From Polytrichum commune (Eukaryota; Streptophyta; Polytrichopsida; Polytrichales; Polytrichaceae): a DNA stretch of 64,000 nt. Positions 1 to 12,611 of the stretch are shown piece by piece; within the stretch, counting starts at the first letter, position 1; each line of letters begins with the position of its first letter. Under the pieces are notes generated by a model, which had not been told where the DNA came from, searched no databases, and worked only from the letters and a program-made list of their open reading frames with translations. Location: the NCBI GenBank assembly GCA_950295325.1, contig OX485806.1, positions 1,798,001 through 1,862,000 of the forward strand. The letters are read 5' to 3'. A program made the position numbers and the translations under genes.

Positions 1-2
1 TA

Positions 3-1577
3 ACTACGTCATTATTATTTGCTTGCACAAAATTCCGCCACTACTTACTGTCCAACCCCTTCCCAGTGGTAGTTCTGTGTGAGACCGACGAGCTCAAGAG
101 AGTAGTGCAACAGACTGAACCCACGGGAAGGGCAGCAAGGTTCTTAGCTGCTCTACAACAATACGATCTGTTTTTCAAAACTACGAAGACCCAGAGATCT
201 GCGCACGCCAAGCTACTCCTAGAGCTCGGATCTCCTCCAGAGTCCACCGAAGGGGCCATCTCAGATGAGGCAGAATGTTACACAATCACAAGAGCCGAAG
301 ACGAACCTGATTTCGGGTACCCAACAATTGCAAACTACCTAAGGGACTTGGTGTTCCCTTCCAATTCAAGTGCTCAACAACGCAAGGACATCCGTAGGCG
401 AGCGCTCCCGTTCACCTTGATCGGTGATACACTTTACAGGAGGGGACGTGACGGAGTTTTGAGAAGAGCAGTCAATAAGGAAGAAGCAAGAAAAATCCTG
501 CCAGAATGCCACGAAGGAGTCTGTGGGGGCCACTTCGCCACCGACTCAACTGCACGTAAGATACTCACAGCCGGATATTTTTGGCCAAGCATGTTTAAGG
601 ATTGTGCTAAATATTGTCAGAGTTGTCCCACATGTCAAGCCTATGGGAGGAGATTATTCGCCCATACTGAATTGCATCCAATCCTCCCTACCGGAGCTTT
701 CGAAAAGTGGGGACTCGACTTCGTCGGGGCACTTCCAAAAACATCACGAAGAAACGAATATCTCATTGTGGCCACAGACTACTTGACCAAGTGGTGCGAA
801 GCTGCTGCAGTGAAGAAATGTACCCAGGACGTGGCAGCAGATTTCCTGTTTAACCAAGTGATTTGCCGATATGGTTGCCCACTTGAGGTAATCACTGATC
901 AAGGATCCCACTTCACTAGTGGTGTCATCACCAAACTTTTGAGCAAGTTGTCGGTGAAACATAGGAGGGTTACACCATACTACCCCCAAGCAAATGGCAT
1001 GGTTGAGAAAACCAATGGAATTCTCACAGGTATCATTTCCAAAATAATTTTAGACAAACGTCATACATGGGACGATCATGTGGGAGAAGCTCTCTGGGCA
1101 TACCGCACGACTCATAAATTAGTCACTGGGTACACTCCTTTCCAGCTTGTATTTGGATTTGAAGCAGTCGTTCCCATCGAGCTCGAAATCCCATCTTTGC
1201 GCCTTGCAGTTCAACACGGGTTAGGAGATCATGAATCTGTCGAGGCCAGACTCATGACTCTCGAACGACTCGATGAAAACAGAAGACGCGCTTTGTGGAA
1301 CATTGAAGTCATACAGCACCGCCGGAAGGAAAGGCATGACGCCCGAGGTAAGAAAACTACCTACCCGGCCGGAAGCCTTGTGATGCTCATCGACAGTTGG
1401 TTACAAAAGCAACACGGGCAGAAGTTTCGTCCAAAGTGGAAGGGTCCATTTGTCATTCATCAACAATTTGACAATGGCACTTACAAACTCAGCACGCCAG
1501 ATGGGAGGATCATTACTAAAACATACAACGGGTCGAAGCTCAAGGCGTATAAGCACATGGAGCATTTACAGGGATGA
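3..1577 (+). CDS. Ty3/gypsy polyprotein, 3' part (RNase H end plus integrase)
   Basis: The frame is open from the window edge, so the start is outside. The first codons read ..FACTKFRHYLL.., the usual end of the Ty3/gypsy reverse transcriptase/RNase H module. Next comes the integrase. Its H2C2 zinc knuckle is HEGVCGGH..CPTC (about 510-645). The catalytic core has D in GLDFVG (about 715), D in ITDQGSHF (about 895) and E in NGMVEKTNG (about 1010), with 35 residues between the last two (DD35E). The C-terminal part ends in a FRPKWKGPF motif followed by an SKLKAYK tail. No stop or frameshift interrupts this part. It would insert the cDNA of an LTR element into the chromosome. The domain order makes Ty3/gypsy secure; the lineage within gypsy is not resolved. 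Confidence 0.93.
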   Translation, partial: TTSLLFACTKFRHYLLSNPFPVVVLCETDELKRVVQQTEPTGRAARFLAALQQYDLFFKTTKTQRSAHAKLLLELGSPPESTEGAISDEAECYTITRAEDEPDFGYPTIANYLRDLVFPSNSSAQQRKDIRRRALPFTLIGDTLYRRGRDGVLRRAVNKEEARKILPECHEGVCGGHFATDSTARKILTAGYFWPSMFKDCAKYCQSCPTCQAYGRRLFAHTELHPILPTGAFEKWGLDFVGALPKTSRRNEYLIVATDYLTKWCEAAAVKKCTQDVAADFLFNQVICRYGCPLEVITDQGSHFTSGVITKLLSKLSVKHRRVTPYYPQANGMVEKTNGILTGIISKIILDKRHTWDDHVGEALWAYRTTHKLVTGYTPFQLVFGFEAVVPIELEIPSLRLAVQHGLGDHESVEARLMTLERLDENRRRALWNIEVIQHRRKERHDARGKKTTYPAGSLVMLIDSWLQKQHGQKFRPKWKGPFVIHQQFDNGTYKLSTPDGRIITKTYNGSKLKAYKHMEHLQG

Positions 1578-1603
1578 GTGTTCATTCGATGAACCCTAAT
1601 CCT

Positions 1604-1613
1604 GGGGAGGAGA
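1604..1613 (+). other. Polypurine tract of the LTR retrotransposon
   Basis: A purine run, GGGGAGGAGA, lies 27 bases after the integrase stop and directly before a TG dinucleotide. This is where a plus-strand priming tract and the start of a 3' LTR are expected. Confidence 0.6.
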
Positions 1614-2330
1614 TGATATCCCTAGTTTTTTACCACTTACTTTTTACTTCTACGCATGATAGTTTACTTTCCTCTTCCCTTCTCCTTACCTCTCACTCCA
1701 AGATCCCGCTTGTTGGAGAAGGAAACCCGAACTACATCCAATCTTCTCAACCCTTTCCATTTCAAAATCACAAGCAATCGGTAACCACCGTGCCTTGGCA
1801 AGAAAGCAAACGGCACTACCATCGTGCCAAGAAACCACTACCAAGAGGATTTATAGGACTCCTCTTGCAGTCCAGACCATCTCTCTTTTTTTCGGCTTTA
1901 GGCTCTCTCTCGCAATCTCGCCGGTGGGCTCTTTTTTCTCTTTAGTTCTCTCTCAGTCTTTTTAGGAGCTCAACTCTTCCATGTGATATGGTTGAGTTCA
2001 AGATGATAGTCCCTTGATTTTATTTCGATGAATAAAGAGTTACCTTTGCTTGCAATATGAGGTGATCACATAGTTCAACCAACTTTTTGTAATGTACTGG
2101 ATGCGGCCGGTGCGGTGTGGCCGGTCGGTGTTCGATCTTGGTAGTATATTTCGGATTATGAGTGAAGTCGTTTGATGGGAAAGAGGATTAAGTATGTGCG
2201 AAGTGATATGTCTTGAGGTATGTGTGGAACAGTCTGTGATATTCTCTATAAAAATTCTACGTGTTTCAGTACATCAAACAAAGGTCATGTAATATTTTAG
2301 TCTAAATTCAAAGAGTTGATATTGTAGCAA
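1614..2330 (+). repeat. Probable 3' LTR of the Ty3/gypsy element (end not fixed)
   Basis: The segment starts TGATATCC just after the polypurine tract. It has a TATA-like TTTATAGG near 1850 and an AATAAA signal at 2031-2036, the usual order in an LTR. The right boundary cannot be set because the 5' LTR lies outside the window; 2330 is only a guess. An open frame at 1574-1945 lies inside it and has no recognisable protein features. Confidence 0.4.
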
Positions 2331-5300
2331 TTTACAATATGATGATTGATTGAAACACTTGAGACATAAAACTTCGTCAATGAAAGGGTATAAAGACAAG
2401 TTCGACGAATTTGACTAATGTGTTTTCAATTTGCCTAACAAACACAAACACAAAGCTAGCTAGAGAGAAGCTAATAATGACATTTTCTTTTGATATTTCA
2501 TGTATACATAACAATGGAAAATCGATTGGGAGTTGGAAAAGGTTCTAGAAGTTTTAACCTCTAGATATGCAATGTAATGACCATGGTATATGATGGTAAA
2601 GATAATAAACCTTTCAGCACACACAAACTAGGATTGAAGTATATATGGATGCATGAATTCCGAACAATTCTAACTGCCAACATGATGTACATTAAATTGC
2701 AAAACTACACAACTATGGTGGTTGGTGAACATGGAATACAAACATTCAAGTTGTGGTTGTTGTTGCTTTTGTTGTTGTCATTATGTGTTTTTGTCCCTAG
2801 AATTGTACATCCCTTATGAATTTTGGACAAAGGGGTTTGTCCAAATAAACTTAAATGCAGTTATACATTAGCCATGTGATTTATTTATTTATTACAGAAA
2901 AACATAATATGTTCAATAATTATATTGCCAAAAACATAAAAGTCCACCAGAGCCCAAAATAAGAGAGCCGGGGTAATTAGCTTGGCAATAACTGGTGAAT
3001 CACAAAGTTGTCAAGGACTGTGAACAACCTAAGAATGGCCAACTAAGCCAACATTAGGTGCACGACTATCTTACATAATCCTAGTATTCGACATATGATA
3101 GAAGAGGTTGTTGATGCCCCCCAAGTGTCGAATTTGGTGACAACATCATCGTAGATAGCTACGGAATTCCTCTTCGAGCCTTTGAGAGGCTTTTTGAAAG
3201 CAACTATAGTATAGTCAAGTAGATCTCATAAAATAACCTTTCTATACTTTCCATAACCTTTCTAGCATCCCACCTAATATTATTCAAGGTGAGGTCATTT
3301 CTTTCAATTAAAATGGTCCACAATGTGCAAGTGGCGTGCTGCCAAATTTAAGAGGATTTGCTACATGAGGCGGGGATTTTCTTCCCAAAAATCTCATGGT
3401 GCTAGTCCAACGGTCTTGAAGAGCCTTTCCTATATATGACTAGATGTGCCACAATCTCAATATATGTCAAGAGCACATATATGGCATTTATCATTAAAAT
3501 TGACAATTTAACGTGTCCTCCAGAATTCAACCGCAACCGCTTTATTCAAGAGAGCCCAAATCAATGCTTCTTCTATTTTTACTCCTCAATTTATCTCACA
3601 CAACACCCCAAATTACTGAAATTCAGTGGATTTAATGTCATCTTCGTTTGTCAACTTTGTGACGTTCTAAGCTTCCACTGAGAGAAAGTGTCGTATTTGT
3701 GACATTATTATGCTCAATAAGCTGCCATTAACGCAGTCAAAACGCATTTGTGCCACTTGAGGAAATGCACATTCCATGGCATTTCTTTCTCATGAATCAT
3801 TTGAGGAGGAGGTTTTTACACTGCTCTGATCACGGTTGATTACCATGGTGTAGCTTAAGAACTCGTATCCAGAAGCCCATGATTTCAACTATGAGGATCC
3901 ATGAGAATAAAATCACATCGTCTCAAGTAAAGGTCAATGATTTTTCTTCTTAGGACCTCTGCCGATTTCTCCGGACAACCCTCACCGTCTTGAGCAATTC
4001 CTCCCATTGACCTTCTGATATGTGATTATGGTGACTCCATTTTGCTAAGCGATGACCGAGGGGTCCAACATCCCGGGATAAAGGTGAGTTTCCATGTAGG
4101 TCACTCACCCACTAGTTTTTAGATAATAGTGGGTTGGAGGTGTTTGCATGTAGTTAAGGATAAGCAATCATCCAAACCACATTATGGCAGTCTGCTAGAA
4201 CATGAAGGGTTGTGGACACGGTTCGCTACACTTCCATGTGTCCATTAAAGAAGATTTAATCTACACATACCTGTCATCAAAGGATTAAGGTCAAGCTCAA
4301 GACTCGAAAGAACTGATGTAGGTCTAGAACTATGACCTTGGTAATTGGGAGGAGGAAGTTCGTAGATGGGTCCGGATTTGAGAAGATGGGAGTAACTAGT
4401 TGGCACATATGAATGCTACCCCACCATATTCCCTCTACATATATTTGGGCAGGTTTGTCTTTATTCCCGATAGAATCTCGTGGGCGAGCATCCCACATGG
4501 AAACTCACCCTAACATTTCTTCATTTCTTTTTGTTACAACACATCTGAGACACATTTATTCCATTATTAGAAAGCATACAAGATCACCCAAACCGGAAAA
4601 AAAATGGACAGAAACTCTCTTGGTGGAGCCACACGATTGCTTGCAATCGCGATCAGAGACGTTATTCCAATGTTTGGCTCCCTCTGTCTCGGGATTGGAG
4701 CCTTGCCGACTAATTCGGTCCTCATACGACGGATAATCCGCGCAGCGTTGATGTTCCGCTGCATCAATCCACTTCTTCACTCTTGCTGTCCCAGGGATGA
4801 GCTCATCCAAAGCTTGCGTCGGTTGGTTCTTGTTGCAATTAGGCCTTGGAGCTCCTTCCGTCGTCGGCTGCATTACATGCACAGAAAATTGGAGTAGCCG
4901 GCTGATCCTACGCACGGAGAATTACCTTTGAGGCAGGCTGCAAAATTATCTTCCCCATCATGCAAATTTCACATTCACGATGGACGCATGAATCTACTCT
5001 TGTACAGATCGTAGTCGGAAGTCACAGTGTCTCGTTTTGTAGGCATCTCCAGCATACTACGATCCCCACATGATGAGCTGCAGGCTGGCGAGATTCATCA
5101 TCGTCTTGGTTTCTTCGCTCCAGCACGCGCTGCTTCGATAGAAATTTTCTCGAGAAAGCTCGAAGAAGTCCTGTTTTTGACGATGTGGGCGGTACTCGTG
5201 CTAGTAGGCTCCGTGGATTAAGTAACATGTATGTGGACTTCCTCAACATTTTTCGTTCACCTACTTGTGATTTGCAGTTGCATATGTTTGTGTGCTTGGT

Positions 5301-5399
5301 AAATTTGTCGTCAGAGAGGGCTATGTCGGCCACATCCAACCATCGACAGGTCTCCAGCGTTCAAATTTAGCTGCTCAGACGGATGTTCTGGGGTGGAGA
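2331..5399. other. AT-rich non-coding stretch, no gene supported
   Basis: Only short open frames are present and none has a recognisable domain. From 4556 to 5339 the base composition is less AT-rich and both strands are open for 60-120 codons. The minus-strand frame at 4556-4915 contains a protein-like run (LDELIPGTARVKKWID), but I cannot name it or find exon borders. This could be a decayed gene fragment or chance. Confidence 0.4.
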
Positions 5400-5456
5400 A
5401 TTAGACACATGCAATAACACACTAGCCCAACCCCAAAATTACAACTTTAATAACAT

Positions 5457-6848
5457 ATGGACAAACACATTGATTATCAGACTGGCCAACCTCACCAACC
5501 CCCCGAAAGGCATATATCAACACCTCACCCCTACATAACTTTTATAGAAAACAATCAAGATATAATATACCCAAAACATTCAATACACACAGAGATATAT
5601 GAATTTATCCACAACCAAGATACTACACCAACACCAATCACCCTTCAAAATAAATTTTCCTTCCTCCCAAATCAATTGATCACCGAAGCACTCCGATGCC
5701 TAGAAAGCATCAACGAATATTCACACCCACCCCCACCCCCAACTACTCCCACACCAAACCCAAGAATTAACACCGACACCGAATACGAAACAAACATAAT
5801 AACATGGAATGCGTCATCACTCAACACATCATTACCAAACCTACAAAGCCTAATAAACAACTCGCTAAACAACACAACAATCATACATATCCAAGAAACC
5901 AAACTAACTGCAAATAAATCTACAAAATATATACAAAACCTATTTCCGGAATTTAAATTCATTTTCAACAACACACATGCACTCACAAGATGCATACAAC
6001 AAAGAATGCCTTATACCCCCGGAAGAGGAGGCTTACTCACACTTATCTACAAGAAATATGCATTCCCTGGAAATATTACCAAAATTCCCACGCCAGTAAA
6101 TATATCCCCATACCTATAAATAATTAAAATAAACAACCATCCACTAATACCTTGGCTAATCATACACATGTACATGCCTACACACTTAGAAGACACATGC
6201 CTCATTCCACACCTTAAGAACGAAATCACTAACGAAATCACTATACACCCCAATCACATGTATACATTATGTGGGGACTTTAACCGAGATATCGCACTTA
6301 GAGGCAGACAAAATAACAACATTAACACCCCTCCACAAGAAGAAGATTACCAATGGAAAATTTTCACCGCATCACTCAACCTAGAATATATCCCAACTAA
6401 CACTAGCATCTCCAGACAAGGAGGCTATAATTACACATCAACAAGTCTAATAGATGGATTCTACATTCACTCACCAGACAACATCAAATTCATTTCTACC
6501 ACAAACACAAACATGAATCTAAACTCAGACCATTATCCAGTTGTACTACATATCCCCTACAACACCCTTATAGCCAGATCCCCACCTCCCACAAACACGT
6601 CACCAACTAGAATACTAAACCCAATACCACCAGAAAACATCGAAAAATTCAACATAACATTCTTCGAAGAAAACTCTGTACAAATAAAAGCCCTTACCAC
6701 CCTACTCGAAAACCACCAACACTTAAGCCCGGATCAATGGGCGGAAGCCTGTACAACATTCGACCACATTGTATACAAAATTTCAGAAACAATTGAAGAA
6801 ACATGTAAAGCAGACCCACTACCCAACCTTACGAACAGAACATCGTAA
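5457..6848 (+). pseudogene. LINE N-terminal domain and AP endonuclease domain
   Basis: The chosen ATG is the first in frame after the A/C-rich sequence begins. Residues 1 to about 110 form a Pro/Thr-rich leader with a conserved helical stretch that is also present in the second LINE copy. The endonuclease follows: NIITWNASSL (strand one), IHIQETKL (catalytic Glu), GDFNRDI (Asp/Asn), SRQGGYNYTSTSLIDGF, and SDHYPVVLH (the SDH motif near the end). These are hallmarks of exonuclease/endonuclease/phosphatase-type LINE nucleases that nick target DNA. The frame is broken by TAA at 6116-6118 and TAA at 6846-6848. The second LINE has a Gln codon at the position of the first stop. Confidence 0.88.
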
Positions 6849-9640
6849 CAATGTGGGTTTTTGCCACGCAAACTTGCGAGAAAATGGAAAAGACACCTCA
6901 ACACATATCACCTCATCAGGAACACCATATACATTGTACAATACGATCCACTCTGGCAAGCACACCCCATCCTAAACGATATACGAAACCACCACCACAC
7001 AAACATCCCACACCCACCTGTTACAACGGCACCTCCTACTGAATGGATTGATGCCATAGTAACCATCGCAAAAAATGCAAATAAAGAAGCCAGGAAAATC
7101 ACCACAAAATACACCAAAGACTGCATTCTAAAGGCCGTATCAAAATACCGTCAAATGTATGAAAAAAACCCCCAAAAAATAAATCGAAAAGTCTTCAAAA
7201 ACATTGAAACCTCACCCCTGGACTCCATCATTGATAGACAAAACAATATATTAACTAACCCAGAAGACATCGCAGCAGAAATATACACGCAACAATCCAT
7301 CAGTAACCGTCCTACAGTTCCCACATGCCAATATCAAAATACACACCCACTACACTGCACATGTGGAGTCCGGCAATACCCATGCCATGACTTAGACGGA
7401 TACATCATTGACAAACGAGGAGAACCCCAAACCCCCCTACACACGTATTTTGACCAAGAAATATACGACTTTTGTCTTAAAAACCTAAGCAATAACAAAG
7501 CCCTAGGCCCAACCAAAATACCCAATTCAATTCTACAAAACATGCCTCCACGCTTCCATAAATTACTCTTTTTATTTTTTAAACATTGTTATAAACAAAA
7601 ACAAATCCCTGCATCATGGAAAACCAGTCTAACAGTTTTACTATACAAAAAAGGTAACCCATCACAACTAACAAACCATAGACCTATTGCACTAGCTAAC
7701 ACCATATATAAATTCTACACGAGTACATTAACTTCTATCCTATCAGCATATGGAGAAAAATACCAAATATTGCACGATAGTCAAGAAGGGTTTAGAGCAG
7801 AGAGAAGCACTTCTAGACAAATCCAATTATTAATCACAGCGCTTGAAGACGCAAGACTCACGAACCAAGATATATATATCTTTTATATTGACTTCAAAAA
7901 CGCCTTCGGCTCCATTGATCACGCCAGACTTTTAGCCATAATGAAAGATCTGAGATATCCCACTGACTCCATAAAACTCATAGGAAACATATACTCACAA
8001 TCCTCAACAATATTCAATGGTGAACACTTCGGTAAAACCTTACCAATCCCCATTCAAAGAGGTACAATACAAGGTGATACCCTTAGCCCATATCTATTTA
8101 TCATATTCCTAGAACCCCTCCTCAGATGGCTACAACAAGGGAATAATGGATACACTTTTGGTACATCTAAAATTAAAATTTCATCAGCAGCATATGCAAA
8201 TGACCTAGCAGCAATCGCCAATAAACTAGAGACACTACAAACACAACTCAACAAACTAGACAAATTCTGCGAATGGGCAGGAATGGATATTGGAATACCC
8301 AAGTGCGCAATAACTGGATGCCCAAACAAATCCAAACTTCACCCCACAATCTTTAAAACCCTAATCCAATCTACCAATATCAACTACAGAAACCAACCTA
8401 TACCAGTCTTAAACCAACATGAACCATATACGTATCTAGGAATAAATCTTGCACCATCACTCAAATGGAAAACACAAATAAATACCACTACAGCTAAAGT
8501 AATAAAACAGTGTCAAGCCCTTGTAACATGCCCAGCTACTATAAAACAAAAAATAAACATGGCAGATACAGTCATACGTGCTGGAATAGCATACAGCTTC
8601 TACGCAGTGCCATACTCCATACCAGCTATCAAAAAACTCGATAAAAAAATCATAGCACTTCACAAAACGATATGCGGAATACCCAAATGCACATCTAACA
8701 TCGCTACACAACTCCCACACAATCTATTCGGAATCGAAGCATTCTCACTATAAAATGCCTATTTAAGAGGCATTGGAGAACAACTACAAAATGCCCTCAA
8801 TGATAAAGGTAGAATTGGGAAAATATATGTTGGTCTACTTCAATTCATACTCGCCAAATATGGGGGCTCTAAGGAAATCACCCGTATTAAATACCACCAC
8901 TGTGTTAGATCACCCATCACTAGAACATTATTCTTGCTCAAACATAAAGCCGGAGTCCACCTAAAAATTACAATAAACAATTTCCTACTAACCCCATCCC
9001 CACTTGAAACTGCATGGATGCAGGAAGCACAAATCCTTCATGGCCTAAATCCCAACACCTCACTTAAATTACTATACAAACTACTTGTACATAATATAAT
9101 CACACTAGACCAAATTACCATGCCTAATGGTACCACTCTAATGAACCCGGACGAATTCAAAATCTACCACTCCACTCCTTCTAAACTTATCAAAAGCGCA
9201 CTTAACATAGCTAATCAATTATTTTGCCACCCCCCTTGCAATCAATGCCCCCTACCATGCCAACAACACCATCCACCAAGATCCCTAAAAAATAAATATA
9301 TAATAAGACACCACAATATCCTACCACACCCACCAACCGCCCCCGTACACCCCCCTAACCTCCCCATCCCCCCTCCTCCCAACAACATGCTTAAAGACCA
9401 CCGACAATTCCCCATACACAAAATAATCGATCATAAACAAAAACAATCCAATAACCATAACGGAATAAAAAGAAAAGTCACGTCGTACTTATGTCAATGG
9501 ACTACAACAAATAACAACACATATAACAAATGACGAACTCAAAGGGACCTATACCCCTACTGTGAAGCCAACACATGTAATCACAACACAGACCTACTTA
9601 TCCATTACTACAAAAAAGACAACACAAACATTTTTCAAAC
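6849..9640 (+). pseudogene. LINE reverse transcriptase domain
   Basis: It continues the endonuclease frame. Motifs in order are NNKALGPTKIPN (entry to the fingers), SWKTSLTVLLYKKG, NHRPIAL, GFRAERSTSRQI, YIDFKNAFGSIDH (first catalytic Asp), QRGTIQGDTLSPYLF and AYANDLAAIA. The last should read YADD in an active enzyme. The first Asp is Asn here (AAT in place of GAT), so this copy is catalytically dead as well as interrupted by TAA at 8751-8753 and TGA at 9531-9533. After 8753 the same frame stays protein-like (LLKHKAGVHLKI..), so the stop is secondary. The region 8934-9533 is a Pro-rich linker with a Cys cluster (CHPPCNQCPLPC) near 9230. Confidence 0.9.
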
Positions 9641-12157
9641 ATAATTAATGTCTACTTCTCCACAGAACAACATAGAGACACAAGATACGTCACACCAACC
9701 ACAATAATTCTACTAGCACATATCTCTATTAATGAATGCAACCCAGAAAACAACATCGAAACAAACTCTGATACCATCCAAACACAATTCGATGTCGCTC
9801 ACATATACGAAGACAATGGCCGACACCTCATTACCATCCCGAAAGCTAGACTAACATGGCTATGGAAACAATACCAATTGGCAAAAACCAACACACATGG
9901 TCTAGAACCATCTACCCAATCGTTCGAAACTGAAATTGTTTGGTTATACCAAAGGTACAAATACCGTATCCCAAAAAATGACCCACTCAAACGAGCCCAA
10001 TATACAATACCAACCCAAATATTAGATCTCCTAATCACAACATTCAATATTAACCACTCATATTTTTCATCCCCAGTTACATGCCCCACACAATTCACCC
10101 AATTCTACTCACCATTCTCGCGAGACATAATATTTGGATCCCTAGGTAAAGCGTTTGACCATAAATGGCAAGGAATCGGTTACGCACATCCTCATAATAC
10201 AACAGACCTACAACAAGCTATTCACTGGGCGCGCATAGCGGCCCAAAATGATCCATATACAATCACTATACTTATATCCCCAGACACTGATTGGTACCAA
10301 AATTCGAACCCACACACATGCCCATTCCCAGACACACATGTCATTGCCCATTTTGCCGCTGACACAATCACATACGAAGAACCAACAATACCCCCCGAGC
10401 TCAATATCACAAGGAAAGAACCATCTACCATGCAAATATTCTGTATCCATCACCAAAATAATAACATAGGTACCTACGAACAAATGAAGTTAATAAATGA
10501 CATAGCAAATAACCTCCAAATACTACAAAGCCACACTCAAATTGCACCACCCACCCCTCCGAACATCACCGTTAACCCTAGTAAAAAATGGGCTAAATCA
10601 AACTATCCAAACACACCCCTACACAATAATATCTCCACCCCACAACTTCCAAACTACCAAACTAACTTACCGCTAAAATTCCACCCCCAATTTAGCTACT
10701 ACACGGACGGATCCTTTATAAAACCCAAAGAAATTGCCCCTAGGGTATGGAGAAGAGAAAGAGCTGGATACGGTATCTATAGCCCCAAAGGCTTAAATAT
10801 CGCCAAAAGACTCCATGGGCATCAAAACATACTACGTGCAGAAATGATGGCTATACACAAAACACTAAGAATCATCAATACACAATTCCCTAATGAACCC
10901 GCATTTATATTCACAGACAGTCTAAACGTATTATTCCTACTCAACACACAAATTAAACACCCCGCTCTCCATAATAGTCACCCAGACCAAACCACACTCA
11001 ACTCCATGGTAAAAATCCTTCAAGACCGTACACAGCCAATCACACTATACAAAATCAGAGCACACGTCAACATTGACAGTAATGAAAAAGCGGATAAACT
11101 AGCAAAAGACGGGTTAGAATTAGAACACATAATTGCCATCCACCCATACGAACATGCCCACGCCACCCCGTACTATTATCAAAAGGACGTCTGGGCCTCG
11201 ATGGCAGACGTCCCAGACAAAGGCCCAGTAAGATTCTTAGAAAAACAAATTAAAAAATATGATAGGGAAACCAATATAGCAATCATGGCCACACAAACCC
11301 CCAACACGTGTAAATGGACAGAAAATATAGACATTGACAAAGAACTATCCAACGAATTCTGGACAAATCCCTTAATCACAGACAAATAAAAATCCTGCCT
11401 TATTAAATTCCGCACAGGAACATACATGGGTAATGCTAGAAAACAATTGTTCTTCGATCACCAGAGGTACCCCTCTATCACGTGTCTTATATGCAATTCA
11501 AATGATCCAGACACTTGGCTACATGTACTACTGAAATATAACCAACAACATATACACTCACTACGAATTAAAAGACATAACAAAGCAGTCGGAGAAATTA
11601 GGAAGCTCCTAATCTCGTCCGAAAAATCCCGATGTTTTACTCTCATGAATGCCGGTACCTTCAATAATAATCCCCAAGAAAATACTGTCCCCAATTGGCT
11701 ACTCCCCTGCACATGTAACACACAAAGATGTCATTGCAACGCAAGATTTCGACCTGATATGCTCTGCGTTAAAGGATTACCATATCAAAATGACCCTCCC
11801 ATTGACATTGACCCTAACCTCACCATAAAATTTATTGAATTCACATATTGTAACGACAGATTCTCCCCAGAAGCAATAGAAGCAAAAAACAACAAATACA
11901 AACCATTGATTGATAGTATCGCTTCCAGAGGATGGAAAATCGAACCACTTATTGTCATCACAGCTGGGGCCCGAGCTACGGCCCACATCCCATCTATGAA
12001 AATACTAGAAGAAAATCTCAAAATACCCATGGTTACCATCAAAAATACCTTTAAAAATATTAATACCATTGCAATACAATATGCCATGTCCATCCTCCTC
12101 CATAAGAGGAGAATTGAAAACCACCAACCGCTCCCCCAAAACTTAGACCCTCCATAA
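9641..12157 (+). pseudogene. LINE RNase H domain and Cys-rich/PD-(D/E)XK-like C terminus
   Basis: A frameshift near 9640 moves coding to the next frame, which then stays open except for TAA at 11387-11389. RNase H is seen at about 10690-11130: YYTDGSF (Asp), LRAEMMAIHK (Glu), IFTDSLNVL (Asp) and NEKADKLAKDG (Asp). A zinc-type CLIC motif and a KRHNKAV motif follow near 11480-11590, as in other RNase H-bearing LINEs. The last 170 residues hold CTCNTQRCHC, then RPDMLCVKG, then FIEFTYCNDRF and AKNNKYKPLI. The spacing RPD, then E-x-T, then K..KY resembles the restriction-like endonuclease domain of R2-type and Dualen-type elements. RNase H is secure; the nuclease reading is inference from motifs alone. 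Confidence 0.8.
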
Positions 12158-12610
12158 AACCCAAAAACTTATATAATATATAATATCTATTTACAGCTCA
12201 GAATGAGGGATTGATGCCGGTTGGTTGGTACAAATTCCCTGCCTTTTACTCACTTGCAGCACCAAGTCACGTCTTACATTTTAAACGATCATACGGACTC
12301 GACTGGAATCAAACCCGGAACGTCTTAACTCAAACATCCTCCCACAACCAACCGAGGAATCATGACTTGGTGTTCACTCTCATTACGAAAACACTAATTA
12401 TACTTAAAAGGCATGCACCCCCGTGGGCCATGATCGGCCCATGTTATTTGTTTCTCGGTTACTATAGTGTCCATCCTCGAAAGAGGAGAGTAGTTTTGTC
12501 CCAGCTTCCCCATGTCCTGTGGGCATCGGGTTGTTGGCATTACGAACAGACACTCTATTCACGCCGGCCCCAAAAAGGGACCGGAGTTTCTATCTATCTA
12601 TCTATCTATC
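12158..12610 (+). repeat. LINE 3' region ending in a (TATC) tail
   Basis: The sequence between the last LINE codon and the second LINE copy is non-coding. It ends with (TATC)5 at 12591-12610. Several LINE clades end in a short tandem repeat instead of poly(A), so this is my placement of the 3' end. The open frames across it have no protein features. Confidence 0.55.
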
Positions 12611-12611
12611 A

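Larger units (their letters stand above)
5400..12610 (+). mobile_element. Non-LTR retrotransposon (LINE) with APE, RT, RNase H and a possible second endonuclease
   Basis: About 7.2 kb of A/C-rich sequence carries in order an N-terminal domain, an AP-type endonuclease, a reverse transcriptase, an RNase H and a Cys-rich C-terminal domain, then a short 3' region ending in (TATC)5. From 5457 to about 9640 the coding frame is constant and broken only by in-frame stops at 6116, 6846, 8751 and 9531. One frameshift follows near 9640. The frame then runs to 12157 with one more stop at 11387. Read through these breaks, it was a single polyprotein of about 2,200 codons. The sense strand is strikingly poor in G: two 60-base lines I counted, at 6481 and 9301, have three G each. 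The 5' end is placed where this composition begins. It is decayed and cannot now move itself. Confidence 0.9.

Noticed and set aside
5672-11986. Many minus-strand frames of 60-107 codons across the LINE
   Set aside because: The G-poor sense strand removes stop codons from the complement, so antisense frames stay open by composition. They are Cys/Val/Gly-rich and without domains.
5457-12157. Alternative genetic code (TAA/TAG read as Gln) to explain LINE stops
   Set aside because: Other genes in the window end properly at TAA or TAG, one LINE stop is TGA, and only a handful of stops occur among many CAA codons. Point decay explains this better.
12290-12360. tRNA-like or SINE-like segment (GGAATCAAACCCGG on plus)
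   Set aside because: It resembles one internal promoter box in reverse, but no matching second box or cloverleaf could be found.
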